In this document: positions 25,101 through 35,640 of the stretch, piece after piece
Numbering within the stretch: position 1 is the stretch's first letter
How the letters are laid out: the number at the start of each line of letters is the position of its first letter
Assembly (NCBI GenBank): GCA_030374765.1
Contig: JARGXX010000138.1
Coordinates: forward strand, 1,639,002 to 1,703,001
Direction: 5' to 3'
DNA from: Agarophyton chilense
Lineage: Eukaryota; Rhodophyta; Florideophyceae; Gracilariales; Gracilariaceae
Length of the DNA stretch: 64,000 nt
The notes under the pieces: generated by a model
What the model saw: only the letters and a program-made list of their open reading frames with translations
Told to the model about the DNA's origin: nothing
Database searches by the model: none
Made by a program: the position numbers and the translations under genes

Positions 25101-26158
25101 AAATGCATCCGTCTTGACGGGTTTATCGAGCGCCAACTGCTGTGCCTCCCCGGAGGTTTCTGCAGCGGATACCGGAAGACCATCCTCGGTAGAGGGAGTT
25201 ATTCCGAGTACTTCGGCAGCCGTCACCTTTGTAGGGAGCATCGCGAGCGGGTGCGGCGTCACAGACCCAATGACTTGGTTCCTTGCCAGCGTCTGGGGAG
25301 CCTTTCCCAGATTGGCAACCAACCTGAAAGGGGAACTCGGCGTGACTTGCACGATTCCGTTCGCAACGGTTAACTGAAATTTCTCGTACAGCGAGGGCAA
25401 GGGCTGAACAACCCGAAGACCGTGTTGACGGGAATTGAATGAAACAATAACCTGGCTCTCCGGGGGTATGGGGACTGACGAGGCAACGCGTAGCTTCGTA
25501 GAATCCCGGTTCGCCGGTGTGGGTTCCTGCGCAGCAGGTAGAGGAACGTGTTTCTTCGATGCTCGCTTCAGCGGTTGACGAACAATGGGGACGGTCGATC
25601 CGTCTTCAAGTTCCACCTGCTTAAGAGGTGGGCGGATGGCGTCGACAAACCTGTCGCAGTAGTCACATCCGAGTATAACTGGCGCGGCCAGCGAGCGGCA
25701 CACAATAAAAGTTAGTTTAACCACCATCCGCCCTAGCCTGACGACCAGGTCGATCACACCAGCCGTTCTCAACGGGTTGTTATTGGCGTCCGACACGTCG
25801 GGTACCGTTTCAGAACGGATGAGTGACCGCAATGGCGGGGGTAAAACCGATTCCACAATAAAGTTCGGCCCAGCACCTGTATCCAGGACAGTGAGACATC
25901 TCACCATAGACTGCGTGTGCAGACCAAGGTCAGCGTAAACCTTGTAGTTACGCTTGGCCATTACCAAGACTCTATCCGGGATCCAGTTATTTCTAATCCG
26001 TATCCACGGTCGACGCAAAACACCGAGGTGTTTAGAGTCCGCGTCTGCGGTGTCCTTCCTTGTCAGGATTTTCACCTGGGAGCGAGGCATCGGCGCCTCG
26101 GGCGTCGTCAGCCTCAACTCTGAAGACGCCTCTCCCGAAGGGGAGACTCCCTCTATTC
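22161..26158 (-). CDS. pol: gypsy Pol: protease, RT, RNase H, disordered linker, chromodomain
   Basis: The frame has no ATG at its start. It overlaps the end of gag in the -1 frame and is presumably made by frameshifting at 26159-26165. Counting from 26117, the retropepsin motif DTGA is near residue 83, RT spans about 400-600 with YLDD near 565, and RNase H begins near 710 (DTDASDHQVGCALF), ending in QADALSRL. About 400 residues of low-complexity Pro/Gly/Arg/Ser-rich linker follow. A chromodomain-like segment is at about 1255-1305 (YVLDRIVGHSYDEHG, WYGYGPEWDTPEP). Integrase is expected between RNase H and the chromodomain in chromoviruses, but no HHCC or DD35E motif is present. Other domains are intact with no stop, so loss looks specific. 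It terminates with TAA. Confidence 0.92.
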
Positions 26159-28264
26159 TTTTCCCTGTACAGGGTCCTGGTCGGGCGAAGGCCCGACTTC
26201 CTCGGCAACGAGTGCATGATTCCGTTGCACGGTAGCTACCGCAGGAGCGGGTTGAGATCCACCAGCGTGGTTTGGCGCTGGTGCGGCGCGTGCCGGCTGA
26301 GCCGGTTTGTACCGAGAATTCGGAGTGTGAGCCAATGCGTTGGTGAAGTCCGTCTTCGCGCGGAGATATGACGTGAGTGGCACGGAGCCCTTCTCCTGCG
26401 GGGAGAGGGCTTCGTAATTATCCACCACTCGCGCCATATCTCGTAGCGATAAAAGGCATTGCGGGGAGGTGTGCCCGCGCTTGTAGCACAAGTGGCACAC
26501 CAACGTCACTCCCGCGTTTCGCGGTACGGCATTCCGAGCATCGGTGTATCTTCCGGGTTCCCGGTTTCCAACCCATACAGGGCGCTGACTTCGTGTCATG
26601 CCGTTTGAGTACGGCATACGGGGGGCCGGAGTGCGGCGGTCATTTAGATAGAAGACCTGCCCGTTCTCCGTGTCCCTTGCGGTTGAGTCAACCGAGCCAT
26701 CCGTCGTAGACGGTAATTCCGTTGTCGGAATAGATAAACCATCGTGATGGATGACATTCATATTGTCATAACTCTGTTTAGGGATGCCATCCGTCGCAAA
26801 TGACGGTGAAGAAGAGTCCGACTCAAGCAGCAAAGCCTTAGCGGCCTTCGACCGGGTTTCCGGATTGCGTGCACGTAGTGCATCTCCCTCTGCGCGGGCA
26901 AACTGTACGAGTTCAAGGTAGGTCCTCTTCGGCTCTTGTTCCCTGTAACGGGCGACAACAGTCTTGATGGCTGGATCCAAGCCATCAATGAACATCATAC
27001 AGCGTTCCCCAGCGGGGTATACATTACCACAACGGTGGAAAGCCTTATTCAGGCGTACCGAGTAATCGGTCTCGAGCTCGCCGGAGCGTTGTCGAGTGTC
27101 TCGCAAAGCGAGTATCGCCGCTTGTATCGCGGAGTTGGTTGCGTAGGAACGGAGGAGGTACTGCACGGCCTCGGGCCAGCAGCTCACACCTCCTTCGGAG
27201 GCTCGCGACGAGCCCCGAACCGACAAAAACTGATCTTCAGCGACACCCCGTAGAAAGTAGGGTAGCGCCACGTAGGCTTGTCCTTCGTTCATTCCGAGTA
27301 TATCGGCTTCCGCTACAAAGCGGTGTAGGAAATCCAAGACCAGAATTGGATCATCCCCAGTAGACGACTGGTTACGAAGTAAAAGCTGCATCCGCTTGAT
27401 GCAGTCTTTCACTTTACTTATGTCACGCGGTGTTCGACCTAAAGAGGAATCTTCTAGCCGGTAATACCGGTAGGACAGGAGTGTCCTGTACAGAGGGTTG
27501 GTGGGCTTCAAGGGTTTGAGGCCCGGATGTCGCCGACCCTTGGGGCGCGACCGGATGGCCCCGTAGGTGGCAGAGGACCGCTTTGAGCGGGAAGAGCGCC
27601 CATAACGATCCAGTGGGTCATCGCTCACCGACGAATCGGAACTCTCCGAGTCACTCGGTTTACCGTCCGACTCAGATGATGAGTCGGACGGGTGTCCGTG
27701 CTTACGGTTAGAATCCCGGTTCTTCCGGCTCTTCCGGTTCCGCGACTGGGTCTCTCGATGAGAGACAACCGGTCTAGCCGCGTTTGCGGGCGAGGTTAAC
27801 GTCCTCTCGACCGACTCAAGTCGGCTTCGGAGACGCTTGAAGCGATTCTCCATACCTTCTGCGAAGGAAGACGGAGGGCCAGAACACTCGAGTAGTGTAT
27901 TGACGTCCGACCGCAATACGCGGATATCCTCGGCTAACTCACTTGTAGGGGGGTTAGCGAGGCTTCCTCGTAAAGAGCTGAATTCCCTCGAGAGGGTATT
28001 GTGAGCAGCCCGCAGGGAGCGGAGCTGCTCTTCCAAGCGTACAATCTGCGCTTGGTCGACCAACCGCGGAGGCGGAGAAACCACCGTTGCGACGGTCGTT
28101 AACCCGGAATCGGGCTGCGGGTCTTCAGTGCCGGTGACCGGTATCTCCCGGGAATGGGGTGTTGGAGCCAGGGCCTGTGGAACATCAGTGCCCCTGGCAT
28201 CACCGCTCTGGCGGGAACGGCTGCGTGTTGCAGGAGGTTCCACGCTAGGCGATTTCCTTGGCAT
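26153..28264 (-). CDS. gag: gypsy Gag with coiled coil and CCHC zinc knuckle
   Basis: ATG at 28264 opens a 703-residue protein ending at TAG 26153-26155. A coiled coil covers about residues 70-125. A basic then Ser/Asp-rich stretch covers about 165-225, a Gag core about 310-460, and a CX2CX4HX4C knuckle (CHLC, GH, C) about 586-600. Gag packages RNA into virus-like particles, and the knuckle binds nucleic acid. A GTG nine bases upstream is not needed as a start. The C-terminus contains the slippery site used to enter pol. Confidence 0.9.
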   Translation of the reverse strand: MPRKSPSVEPPATRSRSRQSGDARGTDVPQALAPTPHSREIPVTGTEDPQPDSGLTTVATVVSPPPRLVDQAQIVRLEEQLRSLRAAHNTLSREFSSLRGSLANPPTSELAEDIRVLRSDVNTLLECSGPPSSFAEGMENRFKRLRSRLESVERTLTSPANAARPVVSHRETQSRNRKSRKNRDSNRKHGHPSDSSSESDGKPSDSESSDSSVSDDPLDRYGRSSRSKRSSATYGAIRSRPKGRRHPGLKPLKPTNPLYRTLLSYRYYRLEDSSLGRTPRDISKVKDCIKRMQLLLRNQSSTGDDPILVLDFLHRFVAEADILGMNEGQAYVALPYFLRGVAEDQFLSVRGSSRASEGGVSCWPEAVQYLLRSYATNSAIQAAILALRDTRQRSGELETDYSVRLNKAFHRCGNVYPAGERCMMFIDGLDPAIKTVVARYREQEPKRTYLELVQFARAEGDALRARNPETRSKAAKALLLESDSSSPSFATDGIPKQSYDNMNVIHHDGLSIPTTELPSTTDGSVDSTARDTENGQVFYLNDRRTPAPRMPYSNGMTRSQRPVWVGNREPGRYTDARNAVPRNAGVTLVCHLCYKRGHTSPQCLLSLRDMARVVDNYEALSPQEKGSVPLTSYLRAKTDFTNALAHTPNSRYKPAQPARAAPAPNHAGGSQPAPAVATVQRNHALVAEEVGPSPDQDPVQGKE
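26159..26165 (-). promoter_or_regulatory. -1 ribosomal frameshift heptamer (gag-pol)
   Basis: On the minus strand the last codons of gag read CAG GGA AAA GAA TAG. The heptamer G GGA AAA fits X XXY YYZ in the gag frame, two codons before the stop. Pol is open in exactly the -1 frame through this point. The sequence downstream in pol contains hairpins that could stimulate slippage, not modelled here. Confidence 0.8.
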
Positions 28265-28368
28265 TGGCCACACCGTCTCGACGGAAGAATAGAAAGCAAA
28301 CCGGTGAGACCGGAGAAAACCCGTTAAACGGAAAACAACCTCAGAGAGGACACAAGCGGTCTTGACTT

Positions 28369-28384
28369 CTAAGTCGGGAGACCA
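28369..28384 (-). other. candidate gypsy primer-binding site
   Basis: Three bases after the 5' LTR end the minus strand reads TGGTCTCCCGACTTAG. TGG at the start is what a tRNA 3' CCA primer requires. The tRNA cannot be named without a tRNA set. Confidence 0.5.
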
Positions 28385-28387
28385 ATT

Positions 28388-29251
28388 TTTAGGACAATGC
28401 CCCCAACGGGGAAAACCTACGAAGACGTCCGGATCTTCCTCTCACGAGGTAACCGGCGCGGTAGAGCCCTCCCAGGGATCGGCGCGCAATGCCGGGTGTA
28501 AGCCGGAGCCGAACCGTCGCGACGGGCGCAGGGAGGCTGAAAGAAGCCGAGAATATCCTCTGAAGCGGTGCTTGCGTATCCTCTGAGGAGGCAAAACCCA
28601 CGAGAGTGGCGAGCACGACAGGTGTCAGTGCGAGCCGCAAGAGCGGGAATTGCCCAATGAAGGGGACGAAAAGGGAAGGAAAATGGGAACGGAGGCAAGA
28701 GGGCGAGGTTGACCACGATTCGCAAGAGGGGACTCGGGAATAGCCGGCACGGCCGGGTGTAGCAAACCGTATACACGGGCGGAACCACGAAAGTGGGAAT
28801 AGATACCCAACACACGAAGGCTGCTTGAACGTCCAAGGGGGTTAGGAAGCCGTGCACCACGGGAAATCCCTCCGTAAGGAGTTGTATATCCGCGCAGGCG
28901 GTTCGACCCAGAGCCAAGATCTGGAAGACCAAGATCACCCCTGTTGGGGAGACTTTAGTGGACCGGCGGCCGCGAGGCCGGCGGCCTAAGTACTGTAGTC
29001 ACCGTAGAATAGAATAAATAAAGTCTATCCTAAATAGCTAAATGTCCGTCTAACAAAAGGGGCCAATCTGGCGGCCACGTGTCGCGCGGGCGCTGCGGCC
29101 ACGTGTATGGCACCCGGTCCCGCCGGTGCATCACCGGCGTTCCGGCCATCGCCGTGAAACGGATTACTCCTACTCATAACGAGGTTGCACGCCGGAGGCT
29201 CCGGAAAAAACTTAAGTCCCCAAAAACCTCCCTGGAGGACGTTGCTCTTCA
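28388..29251 (-). repeat. gypsy 5' LTR
   Basis: This 864-bp copy differs from the 3' LTR at six positions. Its last bases read CCTAAA where the 3' LTR has CCTACA. GCGTG of the target duplication follows at 29252. Confidence 0.92.
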
Positions 29252-29256
29252 GCGTG

Positions 29257-30890
29257 TAATTAGAAATTCAGGAGCGACCGAATCTTTGCTATATTGATGA
29301 CTCAAAAAAAAATTCATCTCGGGAATTCACATCCCTATAATTGCTCCCGCTATCACCCGAGGATCCATATTCATCCATCTTTCCATCCATCTTTGCATCC
29401 ATCTCCGAATCCACACGGGCTCAGTCGCTCAGCATGCCCGTCATGGACCGCCCATACGAGCAAAAAGTTATTCATGTAGTGCAACGTCCTCGGCGATATT
29501 CCAGTGTCGGTTAATCATAAGTTAATATTGATACTCTCGTGGGGGATGCTCTACTTAGGGGAAAAACGTTGTGCAATTTTTGGAACTATGACAGCGTAGT
29601 ATATTTAGAAGGCATAGACCACCTATATAATGGGTCCCCACATGAGAAGAATACTAATTAGAAATGTAGTAGTATAAAAAAAGGCACTAGCGTAGTTTGT
29701 TTAATTGAATTCATTAGTCTAGTGGCCATAGTAGAACAGTACTTGTGCCCTGGAGAGCTCGCCGTCGCCATCACCAAGTAAATGGGTACCGTGTGTTCGG
29801 CTCTAATTTTGACTGTCTTTGCAGTATTACGACTCCCTTTCGAGGCTGTTCGCAATTCCATCGGTTCAGTTATCGCACCAGCATCTATTTAAGAGTGATT
29901 ATTTCTATAATTTGTGTGTGTTACTGTTTCTTTTATTCCTATATTTACTGTTTGTAACAGGTTTGTTTTCCGCTCCAGAATTGGTTTGTTTCTTCGTTTC
30001 CTGTTATTTGTAATGCTCCATTAAAGTTGCTTCCTTTATTTGTTCCTTTATTTTCCCTGTTCCAAGGGTTATCGGCATTGCTATCGTACGCTGCATACTT
30101 GTTTCTATTCCTACTTCCGTGGTATATCCTGAAGTGTCCGTGGAGTTACACCCACAGCTACGAGATACAGAAGGCTCTACGTTGAGTTATCCTAAGAAGG
30201 AAGCAAGGCTTCGAAGATCTTGAGTGTTTTTTTCCCTCGCGGGTTATTGCACTAGAGTGGACTCTCGGCTGGTGAACCGACTCTTTTTTTCTCGTGATTG
30301 CCTTCATCGGACTGAGCTACTCTTTGACAACGCTTTCAATGTTCAGCCCGGCACCCAATGGCTACTCTTTATTGGACTGCGAGTGCATTGGCGGTACCTT
30401 GAAGTTTGGCTTGTTTACGACGCATATTCTTGTTTTGGTGTTGATTAAAGTGGCTATAAAAAATTTAAAAACCTCGTTGTTGGCGTTGAATTTATCAAAA
30501 TCGTCAATCTATGAGTTGCAAGTTGGGCTTGCGTTCATTATGGTAGCGATTGATTCGGAGATGGGATGGCATGTCACTCAGTGTTGGTATTATGTGGATG
30601 AATTCACAATGATCAACTTTATGTTTTACTTCTTTATATTTAACGCAGAATATGCACACTGTAAGCGTCAAAGCTGACTTGTGTGTCGTTGACCAGAGAC
30701 TGCTTTGTGCCTGTCTTTATATAGTTTTGAAATGCAGTGTAATAATTTCCTAGCCATCATCAAAATCTACGTTCTAAGTTTCCAATACCCATAGCCCATC
30801 ATTCAGGCATCGTCCTTGCTGTACGTAAGCGTTTCCAGTTCTGCACACGCAGATGCACAGATTGTCAAGTAAAATATTCCACCATTCCAT
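29257..30890. other. AT-rich gene-poor stretch
   Basis: A short run of CATCCATCTTT-type repeats occurs at about 29368-29410. A frame at 30294-30677 encodes hydrophobic segments but opens with GTG and has no recognisable family. No supported gene. Confidence 0.4.
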
Positions 30891-31391
30891 TTGCTCCTCG
30901 TTATTTTTCCATTCTTCAACATTGTTCTTTCTGCGTTTGATCTTTGGAGTGACGGCCTTGTAGAATCGCACACTACCACGGATACTTTATTGAACGTTCT
31001 GTTTGCCGTGTCTTTCTTCATCATGTGTCCATTGTATCCCGCGGGCAGTGCCAGTGGTAATAGCAGCTACAAAACTCCCATCTATATAGCACTCACGTTT
31101 ATTTTTGCTGTTCTCACATATCGAGGTTACAAGATACTGGGCAGCTGGCGTATCTCATGGTTCCCCTTCTTCTCCGTTGGCGTTAATTTGTTCCTTGTGT
31201 TCTTGCTGCAACAGAAAGGAGGTGACCCGTGCTCCGACGCGCGCAAGATTTCAAATGCCGTATTTCACATTGCTCCCGACTTGCTTGGAACGGAGGCTGG
31301 CGTGGCCATATTCACCGTGATAGTGTATCTAAAGGGTCGTCAGGCCAGAAGGGATGCAGAGCGAGCGCGATTGCTTCCAGGACGCACATAG
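30891..31391 (+). CDS. possible membrane protein fragment
   Basis: This open frame of 166 codons has about four hydrophobic stretches and a basic C-terminal tail (GRQARRDAERARLLPGRT). The topology looks like that of a real membrane protein. There is no ATG at the 5' end (TTG opens the frame; the first internal ATG is near 31022), so either an upstream exon exists or this is a truncated gene. No family is recognised. A chance frame in T-rich sequence is the main alternative. Confidence 0.3.
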   Translation: MLLVIFPFFNIVLSAFDLWSDGLVESHTTTDTLLNVLFAVSFFIMCPLYPAGSASGNSSYKTPIYIALTFIFAVLTYRGYKILGSWRISWFPFFSVGVNLFLVFLLQQKGGDPCSDARKISNAVFHIAPDLLGTEAGVAIFTVIVYLKGRQARRDAERARLLPGRT

Positions 31392-31399
31392 TGCTTTTT

Positions 31400-32557
31400 C
31401 TACTTGCTTGATTGTTTCAAACCGTTTTTCCATTTGTGCAAGCGTCCATTATGTTTCCCGTTTTAAAGCATAACCTAACTAGACTTGTCTGCCAGAGATT
31501 GTTTGTTTTCTCTTTCGCTACTCATACGGTTTTTTCCTTTTGGTTGTTCTGGTGTCGCGTGTCTGTAGGTGACAAATCTTACTGTAGGCGACGCAAGCCA
31601 GGTATCTACGGCTACGCTCGCGCAATCGGTAGGGTAATTCACGGCTCTCATACTGTACAACGCCTACTCAGTGACCGTGCCATTATGTCACGCCTTCTTC
31701 CCCTCCTCCAACGTCCTACTTCTCGAAACGAATCTACTTGTCGCAGAACGCTCAATTGCATCGGCTATGACGTTGCACAATCATTGTGTCTTGCTATGCT
31801 TCGTTTTGTACTGAACGAGATCAGCTTGCGTGCCGAAGCATTCTCAAAAAGCAGTTATGCGCACTTGGCTTTCTTGGCTGCATCCCAAATGAGGTTGTTA
31901 CATTTGCTTCAACTTCTTCACGTGTTTCTATGCAGTGAGGGGCGTCTTGATTTGAGGGACCAGGTCTAAATCGCACCACACATCGATCAAAATCACAGCT
32001 TATGCTCCTCGCATATGCAGCAACGTCCCAGTTCGCGGAGCAACCTTGCGACACCAACTCGCTTGTGCTGAACTACGATTCTGAGTAACACCGGTGCCCC
32101 ATAAGACGGAGAGTAGTCAGCAACCTAACACTAGCGACGCGCCGCGCCGAGTGGTCACCGCATGGTTTTGGCTTTCAGAATACTTCGCTGCATAACAAAG
32201 CACATCTCAAAAAGACCCAAAGATTCCTCAATAACGCGCATCGCCTTGATTCAGATGCCGCGCCAAAAAATAATCTTTCGAAAAGGTGGCGAGCGCTTGC
32301 ACCTCATCGCCCCAATCTTGAACTGCTGTATGAGACAACTGCTGACATAAGCAGCTGCTGACGCAAGCGTCTGCGTCAAAGCGCGGCAAGCTCAGTTTGG
32401 TCACTCGCGTCATTTTTATTCAGTTACGTTTTGACCTTCGTTTGTTTCCCCGCACCTAAAACGCTTTTTCTTCAACTCATCTGCTCCTTATCTCCCGCCA
32501 CGACCTCAGCGTGCCTCATATCTATCCTTGTCTGCGTCAACCAATTTCAACATGTAG
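31400..32557. other. no supported gene
   Basis: A 185-codon frame at 31412-31969 begins with TTG and shows no domain. Nothing else stands out. Confidence 0.4.
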
Positions 32558-32611
32558 CATCCAGCGTTTCTTCCTTCAGTCCGGCTTCCGCCCTTCACTC
32601 AACGCTCTCCG

Positions 32612-33670
32612 TTGTCGCTGGCACACAAGCTTCCTTTTCCCATACTACGTCAACCATCACGTCACTCTGTATTGCATGCATCCGCTTCCGACTCCTTCAA
32701 CAACTCAAATCGCAACCCAAACAAAAGTTCGTTTCCCTCTCGTCTCACTGACGTAACATTTGTCGAAATCGACAGCACGACCGGGTGTCTGGCAACCTCC
32801 AATACCCCGGACAGAACAGTAATTAAACAAGGCACTCTCACTCTTCCTTATGGCGATGTTGCCTATCTGCCAGTATCCACAAAGCGAACAACATACGCCG
32901 CCGTATACGGTCGTAAAGACGTATTGTCAAAACCTGATCTTTCCACCACACCTTTCATAGTCTTTGTTCATGGTTTCTCCCAGCGTCTGCGTAACTACTC
33001 ATCACTGTTGCGTCTACTTGCCGCGCAAGATTACGTGATCGTAGCACCGCGTACTTGGGTTTTCTCCATACTTTTTATGAAGGTTGAAACGCAATCGTGT
33101 TTCGCTTTACTTCAGGCGAGACTGCAAACTGCACTGCTAATCGACCCAGCCCGAGCCCTAGAGGTTGCTGAGGAGTAGACTTCAGCCATTCAACTGTTGG
33201 GACACTCCATGGGCGGCACCATGATGCTGTCATTCGCCGGACGAGTCGGTACCAATATTCGATCCGTAGCGGTCATGGCTCCTGATGCGTATGACTCAGT
33301 AATCACGGAGCTGAACCAAATCGTCTCTCTGAAAGCTAAAGATGGCCTTGGGCGTATGTCAAAGCTGGCGGAAGACATGACTGTTAACCTTATGCTATTG
33401 CCTGGAAAGAAGGATCACATTGTATGCTCTTGTGAAATGGGCCCAATTCTCTCCGTGTTCATCAGAAAGGCTGTCACTGGTTGGGCTGAGATGAAAAAAG
33501 GAACTCATCTTGGGTTTGAGGATTCTTTGGAGGTTGATATCCCGCGCATTGAAAAACTTGACAACTTGATTTTCAACATCATTGACATGATTGTTTTCGG
33601 CTCGGGTGATATTTTTGGACTGGATGTTAAAGAACAGCTCCAGAGCACCAAGGCCTTGCTTCTCAACTGA
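32612..33670 (+). pseudogene. alpha/beta hydrolase (lipase/chlorophyllase-like), one in-frame TAG
   Basis: One frame of about 350 codons is interrupted only by TAG at 33176-33178. From 32612, the oxyanion-side motif HGFSQ is near codon 119, the nucleophile elbow GHSMGG near 197, a candidate catalytic Asp in GKKDH near 266, and a candidate His in GTHLGF near 297. All of a Ser-Asp-His triad is therefore present. The TAG falls about eight codons before the Ser motif and would remove the catalytic half. There is no ATG at the 5' end. A stop at about 32555 limits the frame, so a first exon or N-terminus is missing. Substrate cannot be told; chlorophyllase-like and acetylhydrolase-like members share this layout. 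Confidence 0.7.
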
Positions 33671-34969
33671 TTTGTCCATGTCGAAGATGATAAGCAACGT
33701 CTTATCGACGAAATGCAGTCCATTTCCGTTGCTCAAGAGATCTCATATTCTTGGAGCGAAGAACTTTCCCTCGTGATCGTCAACGCAGGGTAAAGAGACC
33801 AAATACTCAGTAAACGTTCCGCGTTTGTTCTTTTCCTTTTTCGAGCACAGCGCTCTTGTTGTCTCTCGCCCTATCTCCCCCCCTCCACCATACTGAAAAG
33901 CTTCGACTTTGGTCTGAGCCTTCTCCTCTCAACCTTTGTTCTCACCAACCAAGCAGCAACCGTAACAAGCTACCTGTTCTTATCGTACTGCAGAAGTTGT
34001 TTTGTCGAAGCTACCACAGTTTACTGTTGCGATGTCGCGCTGCTCGTCCTTAAGTACACACTTCCACCATTTATTTGACCTCCAGCCTCTTTAAGTCACT
34101 GAGATCACAAACTCAGTAATACACCGGGACAGTTCCTAAATTATCTAGGCGCCGTTTAGAAGCCAAATGTCTCATTTCGGACAACACTTGTAACTTTCTT
34201 GTTCAGAGCTCTTCAACCATGCTTTCATTGCCAGTCAGTGAACATTAAATTCTTCAAAAAACAAGAAATAAAATCATAACAGGAAAAAATTTCATCTCTA
34301 TTTCAACACACTCACAAAGCCCAGGGCCTTTCCTTGATGCCATGATTCAATCTGTTGTAGAGCAAATGCGAAGCACGTTCCTTTCTTCTCTCTCTCTTCG
34401 CGGCAGAATTGGTGGCGGAGGATCCACTCAAAAAAAGCACCCGCCTTCACAGAACGATATCGTAAATCTTCATGCTGTTGTCTGTCCTCTATAGTTCAAG
34501 TTTTCATATGCTTGTTACTCAAGCGTTAAGCAAACCCGATTGAGGAATATCTACTGTACTCCTCTTGGCGAGGTTGATCTCAATGAAACATTACTGATCT
34601 GAAATACAACCGGCAGACTCGGACCCGTGTGCGATTAGAATTCACCGGTTCAATGTGAGATGGACCTTGAACACCAACTTTCAGTGAATGTTGAAATAAA
34701 AAAATTGCTGAGCAGCGTTCCCCACGTGATGAGACATATGTCAAGTAATGCATTAGGGGCAACAATAGAAAAAAAAAGTGTTTACTTGTGATTAACGGAT
34801 AGGCAACGAGTCGACAACGCGATGAAGGAGGAGCACATCAGCGGCGCCCCGGAATAAAGCCATAAACTGTGGCTTATTCTTCCCATGATTTATGGTGGGA
34901 AACCCCAGTCTCAGTCCCGCCACCATCATGCATCATCTTCATCGTAAAATGAAAGAGTTGCAACCTATG
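33671..34969. other. no supported gene
   Basis: About 1.3 kb with only short overlapping frames and no repeat or RNA gene that I recognise. Confidence 0.45.
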
Positions 34970-35470
34970 TCAGTCACACAGCCGTAAACAAACCCAGTAT
35001 GCTGTATTGCAACCTCTTTCACACCACTTGCTCTCCTTATTCTTCTTACACGTCCACTTGCACCCAATTCTGATCCCAGTGCACTTCGCGTAGCAAGTGC
35101 AGTAACTGACGCTGTCGACGGCATCAGACGTTAGCTCAATGCCAACCTTTTGAGCCCCATCTCCAGCTCCTTCCGCACCTGTTTCGAGCCCCTCAATGTC
35201 ACTGGGGGCTTGCTTCTGTGCCGCTTGGCCGTGGGCAATATGGTCCACACACTCTCTCACATATGAAAGGTACCCATCCGATAAACATCTTGACGCACAT
35301 AGTGAACAACTCTCTTCTCCAGTTGGCTCAGAAGTACTGGAAGCCAGGCAGACCTTCTGCGCTGAAGAACAAATCACCGATTGGCCGCCTGCTATCGATG
35401 AGCAAAACGCCACAATCAGCAGTGTACAAGCCAGCAGCGTGCGAGACGGTGAGTGGTAGAAGGCAGCCAT
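34970..35470 (-). CDS. secreted cysteine-rich protein, paralogue A
   Basis: ATG at 35470 starts a 166-residue protein. Residues 1-29 form a signal peptide (MAAFYHSPSRTLLACTLLIV and following). The mature part has about 16 cysteines, including YCTC...C...C and a C-terminal GC...VC...LC cluster, with an acidic middle segment. The signal peptide is nearly identical to that of the protein at 36632-37126, but the mature parts are strongly diverged with partly conserved Cys spacing. This pattern is typical of fast-evolving secreted Cys-rich families such as defence or interaction proteins. No named family is recognised. A TATAAAT lies 164 nt upstream at 35640-35634. It is transcribed away from its paralogue. 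Confidence 0.75.
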   Translation of the reverse strand: MAAFYHSPSRTLLACTLLIVAFCSSIAGGQSVICSSAQKVCLASSTSEPTGEESCSLCASRCLSDGYLSYVRECVDHIAHGQAAQKQAPSDIEGLETGAEGAGDGAQKVGIELTSDAVDSVSYCTCYAKCTGIRIGCKWTCKKNKESKWCERGCNTAYWVCLRLCD

Positions 35471-35633
35471 TTGGATTTGGATGTATCTTTTGATCGAGGA
35501 TGTAGTTGCTTGAGACGAAGGGAGGCTACGGAAAGTGTCCGCTGCTAGAAATAGTGGAGTGATCTCGTTAGCTCCGATGGACGAGCGGCTGCCGAGGATA
35601 TGGAAGGCAAGCAGAACAGCGAACGAAGCTCTG

Positions 35634-35640
35634 ATTTATA
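35634..35640 (-). promoter_or_regulatory. TATA-like element of paralogue A
   Basis: TATAAAT on the minus strand, 164 nt before the ATG at 35470, conserved in the inverted arm. Confidence 0.5.

Larger units (their letters stand above)
19137..29256 (-). mobile_element. complete Ty3/gypsy-type LTR retrotransposon lacking integrase
   Basis: The element spans 19142-29251 on the minus strand with 864-bp LTRs. GCGTG is duplicated on both sides (19137-19141 and 29252-29256). In element order it holds the 5' LTR, a candidate primer site, gag, pol in the -1 frame, a 2.1-kb region with an antisense open frame, a polypurine tract and the 3' LTR. I count six LTR differences (about 0.7%), so insertion is fairly recent. 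Pol has protease, RT, RNase H and a terminal chromodomain but no zinc-binding or DDE integrase core. The whole element is more GC-rich than its flanks and unusually dense in short perfect hairpins. Confidence 0.93.

Noticed and set aside
22161-26158. Integrase hidden in the gypsy linker
   Set aside because: I read through the whole linker and found no HHCC, no spaced D-D-E block and only low-complexity Pro/Gly/Ser/Arg sequence.
30294-30677. Membrane protein of 127 codons
   Set aside because: It starts at GTG, lies in T-rich DNA that yields hydrophobic codons by chance, and resembles no family.
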